From Arthrobacter psychrochitiniphilus (lineage in GTDB: Bacteria > Actinomycetota > Actinomycetes > Actinomycetales > Micrococcaceae), in assembly GCF_003185915.1 (NCBI RefSeq), contig NZ_QHLZ01000001.1, positions 186,001 through 250,000 on the forward strand: a stretch of 64,000 bases of DNA, read 5' to 3'. Below are positions 61,580 to 64,000 of this stretch, one piece after another; position 1 is the first letter of the stretch, and each line of letters begins with the position of its first letter. The notes beneath the pieces are model-generated. The model was not told the DNA's origin, ran no database searches, and saw only the letters and a list, made by a program, of their open reading frames with translations. The position numbers were made by a program, and so were the translations under genes.

Positions 61580-62907
61580 GCGACGGCCTTTCTCAGAACT
61601 GCTGCCAGATCACTGAGCTCGCCCAAGGTCAGGACGGTCAGGTCGGCAATATTGGCACGGGCCGGTTGTGCCCCGGTAAAGCAACGGATGGCAAAAGCAC
61701 GCACACCCGGCGGTACGGAGGCGGCCGCGCTGCGTAATTGTCCCGGGGTCACTTTTGAGCCCACCACTAAGAACACCACGGAAGCATTGGGCACCACATC
61801 GGAGAGAGTGCGGGCCAAGTCCACGGAGTTGCCGCGGCGGTTGAACCCCTCCACCCGGGTCATGTCATCGAGCAGATTCCTACCCGTCTCACAACGGATA
61901 GGACCCTTCTGGGTGATGATGCTCAGCTCGCGGCTTTCCTTGATGGCTTGTCTGCCCAGCGAGGCCGCAGCCGAAATGGCCAACTCAAAATCGTCGTCGT
62001 GCTCATATTCATCGGTGTTGATGGAAAGGGCCACGGCCATGTGTGAGCGGCGGGTTTCCTCAAATTGGCGCACCATGAGCTTGCCGGTGCGGGCCGTGGT
62101 CTTCCAGTGGATATGCCGGCGGTCATCGCCAGGCACATAGTCACGGAGGGCGTGGAAGGCAATATCGGAGCTGGAAAGATCCCGGGTTGTCAGGCCCTCT
62201 AAGTCACGCAGGAATCCGGCGGCCGGGCCATCCAGGGCTGTGGTGCGGGGATGCACAAAAAGGTCCGCGGGCTCCGTCCAGAGCATTTGACGGCGCAGCA
62301 ATTGCAAGGGATCTGCATTGACAGAACGTACCGGCCCTACTGTGATGACGGCTCGGCGGGTGGTGGGGATGGTGAAGAGATCCTCGTGGATCTCCTGAGG
62401 TTTCATACGCGGCAGGTGAAACAGTGCCGTGGCCTGACCCACCGGCAGTTCCAGCGCGGCGGGCAGGGCACTACGGGATGACATGTTGGCCACGGCAATG
62501 CTGCCCACGGCGTTATCACCCACGGCAACCCGGGTGCGGGCCAGATCAAGCTTGACCGCGTACATGGACTTGCCCAGCACAAAGGCAATGGCAATAAGCA
62601 TCAACACCACGCCCAGCAGGGCGGCCACTTTGGCTTCCTGCCAGCCGAACCGGGCTCCCAGGGTCCACAAGAAAACAGCCGTACCGAGGACAACCCAGCC
62701 CAGAGTACTAATGGTGGCTAGGGCCGGGCTGATCCAGCGCTTAAACCAGGCCACAATCTTGGACCACACGGGAGCAGCATAAATGCTGGCCACCTTCCCC
62801 GCCTCACGGGTGAGTGAGGCGGGGTGCAAGCGGGTGGGGGATCCTTCGCGGTGGAAAGGCCGGGAGAGAAACTCCCCCACCTTCCCTGCGCTGGATTTAA
62901 TGCTCAT
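61576..62907 (-). CDS. DUF58 domain protein
   Basis: 443 residues. Two helices near the N-terminus (about 60-110), then a Ig-like/beta region and the DUF58 vWA-like domain with FHALRDYVPGDDRRHIHWKTTARTG-type signature (split here: RDYVPGDDRRHIHW at about residue 250). DUF58 proteins travel with MoxR ATPases and TgpA-like proteins in many bacteria, where MoxR is thought to remodel or assemble a complex. It is second in the leftward cluster, with a 4-bp overlap to the TgpA-like gene. Confidence 0.88.
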   Translation of the reverse strand: MSIKSSAGKVGEFLSRPFHREGSPTRLHPASLTREAGKVASIYAAPVWSKIVAWFKRWISPALATISTLGWVVLGTAVFLWTLGARFGWQEAKVAALLGVVLMLIAIAFVLGKSMYAVKLDLARTRVAVGDNAVGSIAVANMSSRSALPAALELPVGQATALFHLPRMKPQEIHEDLFTIPTTRRAVITVGPVRSVNADPLQLLRRQMLWTEPADLFVHPRTTALDGPAAGFLRDLEGLTTRDLSSSDIAFHALRDYVPGDDRRHIHWKTTARTGKLMVRQFEETRRSHMAVALSINTDEYEHDDDFELAISAAASLGRQAIKESRELSIITQKGPIRCETGRNLLDDMTRVEGFNRRGNSVDLARTLSDVVPNASVVFLVVGSKVTPGQLRSAAASVPPGVRAFAIRCFTGAQPARANIADLTVLTLGELSDLAAVLRKAVA

Positions 62908-62957
62908 GTTTTACCTTCGGCTGGTGGTGCTGTGATGTGCTGTGCTTCCGTGCTTAT

Positions 62958-62991
62958 GGTGCTGGTGTGTTTAGGGTGCTGGTGTGTTTAG
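62958..62991. repeat. 17-bp direct duplication at the MoxR stop
   Basis: Two identical 17-bp copies (62958-62974, 62975-62991). The second overlaps the MoxR stop codon (62988-62990), so the first is a duplicated stop region in the 80-bp gap to the DUF58 gene. Confidence 0.9.
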
Positions 62992-63959
62992 ACGGAAGCG
63001 CGCTGCTGCGGAGGCGCGACCTCAGCCATGATGCGGCTCAGGACTGCTTCGGGAGTGGCACCGGCAAATTCCGCTTCAGGATCCATGACAAAGCGGTGCG
63101 TCCACACGTACGGCGCCAATTCCTTGACATCATCGGGCAGTACATAGTTGCGGCCCTTCGCAGCCGCCCACACCTTGGCAAGGCGAACCATGGCGATGGC
63201 GCCACGGACAGAAACACCCAGGCGGGTTTCCGGAGCGTTGCGGGTTTCTTCACACAAGCGCGAGATGTATTCCAACACGGCCGCATCCGCATGAGTGGTT
63301 GAGGCCAGGTCCGCCATCTCCGAAACTGCCTGCGGTGTGATGATGGCCTGCAGGGAGGAGGTCCTGTCACGCTGACTGGAACCGGCCAGCAGTTGGACCG
63401 TTGAGGCATGGTCCGGGTAGCCGATGGAGGTCTTGACTAGGAAGCGGTCCAGCTGAGCTTCGGGGAGGCGGTAGGTACCGGCCTGCTCAATGGGGTTTTG
63501 AGTGGCAAGCACCATGAAGGGCCGGCCCACCTCGTGCGTGTTGCCGTCCATGGTCACACGGGACTCTTCCATGACCTCCAGCAGAGCTGACTGCGTTTTC
63601 GGGGAGGCCCGGTTAATCTCATCGGCCAGCACAATCGTGGCGAAGATGGGGCCCTTGTGGAATTCGAATTCCTGAATCTTCTGATCATAGATCATGACGC
63701 CAGTCACATCGGAAGGCAGCAGATCAGGGGTGAACTGGATGCGGCTGTTGCTGCCCTTGACCGTCGCTGACAGGGCCCTGGCGAGCATGGTCTTGCCGGT
63801 GCCCGGAGCGTCCTCAAACAGAACATGACCCTCGGCGAGCATAGCGGCCAGGGTCAGGCTGATGACCTGAGACTTACCCAGAATCGCCTGACCAACATTA
63901 GCCACCAACTTCTCAAATGTTCCTGCAAACCATGTGGCCTGTTCGGGCGTCATGGACAT
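62988..63959 (-). CDS. MoxR family AAA+ ATPase
   Basis: 323-residue AAA+ protein. Walker A is EDAPGTGKTMLARAL (about residues 48-62), Walker B is IVLADEINRASPKTQSALLEVMEE, sensor 1 is VLATQNPIEQAGTYRLPEAQLDRF, and a C-terminal lid domain ends near PQQRASV. MoxR ATPases act as chaperones for assembling or activating partner complexes, usually with DUF58/vWA proteins. AGAGGA precedes ATG 63959. It is the first visible gene of the cluster; only 41 bp of upstream DNA are in the window, so further upstream genes are unknown. Confidence 0.94.
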   Translation of the reverse strand: MSMTPEQATWFAGTFEKLVANVGQAILGKSQVISLTLAAMLAEGHVLFEDAPGTGKTMLARALSATVKGSNSRIQFTPDLLPSDVTGVMIYDQKIQEFEFHKGPIFATIVLADEINRASPKTQSALLEVMEESRVTMDGNTHEVGRPFMVLATQNPIEQAGTYRLPEAQLDRFLVKTSIGYPDHASTVQLLAGSSQRDRTSSLQAIITPQAVSEMADLASTTHADAAVLEYISRLCEETRNAPETRLGVSVRGAIAMVRLAKVWAAAKGRNYVLPDDVKELAPYVWTHRFVMDPEAEFAGATPEAVLSRIMAEVAPPQQRASV

Positions 63960-64000
63960 ATGTCATCCTCTTTCGATTGTGTAGATTGGTGCATCGTTTG

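Overview
The window is chromosomal DNA of a high-GC Gram-positive bacterium, most likely a Micrococcaceae member close to Arthrobacter. Evidence: moderately high GC, dense 4-bp ATGA/GTGA gene overlaps, GTG starts, gatCAB with ligA nearby, an actinobacterial efeUOB set, MoxR-DUF58-transglutaminase and FHA/kinase genes, and an LSHTG-type sortase signal. I saw no rRNA, tRNA, CRISPR array, phage or insertion sequence. Placement at genus level is inference.

Layout. 0-6.2 kb: CPBP membrane protease, histidine phosphatase and the efeUOB iron-uptake operon, which has a DtxR/IdeR-like box in front of it. 6.3-10.2 kb: dctA facing a CitA/CitB-type two-component pair, a C4-dicarboxylate sensing and uptake unit. 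10.2-20.8 kb: a leftward GalNAc/galactosamine catabolic operon (agaS-like SIS protein, ROK kinase, PfkB kinase, class II aldolase, DeoR regulator) divergent from a large secreted GH101 endo-alpha-N-acetylgalactosaminidase, together a mucin-type O-glycan utilisation locus. 21-29.7 kb: a mixed accessory stretch with a HEAT-like protein, hutI, a frameshifted LysE exporter, a DAO-type oxidoreductase, a formylglycine-generating enzyme, a broken phosphotransferase gene, a PP2C-like phosphatase and a membrane-anchored protein. 29.9-35.3 kb: gatCAB, an LssY-domain membrane protein and a GNAT acetyltransferase. 35.8-41.8 kb: a ROK regulator, an ABC sugar importer without its ATPase, and an intracellular GH3 NagZ-type hexosaminidase (amino-sugar oligosaccharide uptake). 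41.8-46.3 kb: CoA-transferase, inositol monophosphatase family protein, ligA.

46.5-64 kb: a compact leftward cluster: MoxR ATPase, DUF58, TgpA-like transglutaminase-fold protein, RDD+FHA protein, PP2C phosphatase, zinc-ribbon+FHA protein, Ser/Thr kinase, FHA-like+winged-helix protein, a 1478-residue EssC-like FHA/FtsK ATPase, and a WXG100 protein. A kinase, a phosphatase and four FHA-type readers are packed with a type VII secretion motor and its substrate. This looks like a phosphorylation-gated, non-canonical type VII secretion system and is the most interesting object here.

A second theme is short tandem duplication: at least eighteen loci carry 11-39 bp units repeated 2-9 times, in coding N-termini, over stop codons and between genes. 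One (17 bp x 3) lies inside the broken phosphotransferase gene. Two other genes (GH101 C-terminal anchor, LysE) look broken by single-base losses in short homopolymers, which may be real or may be sequencing error.
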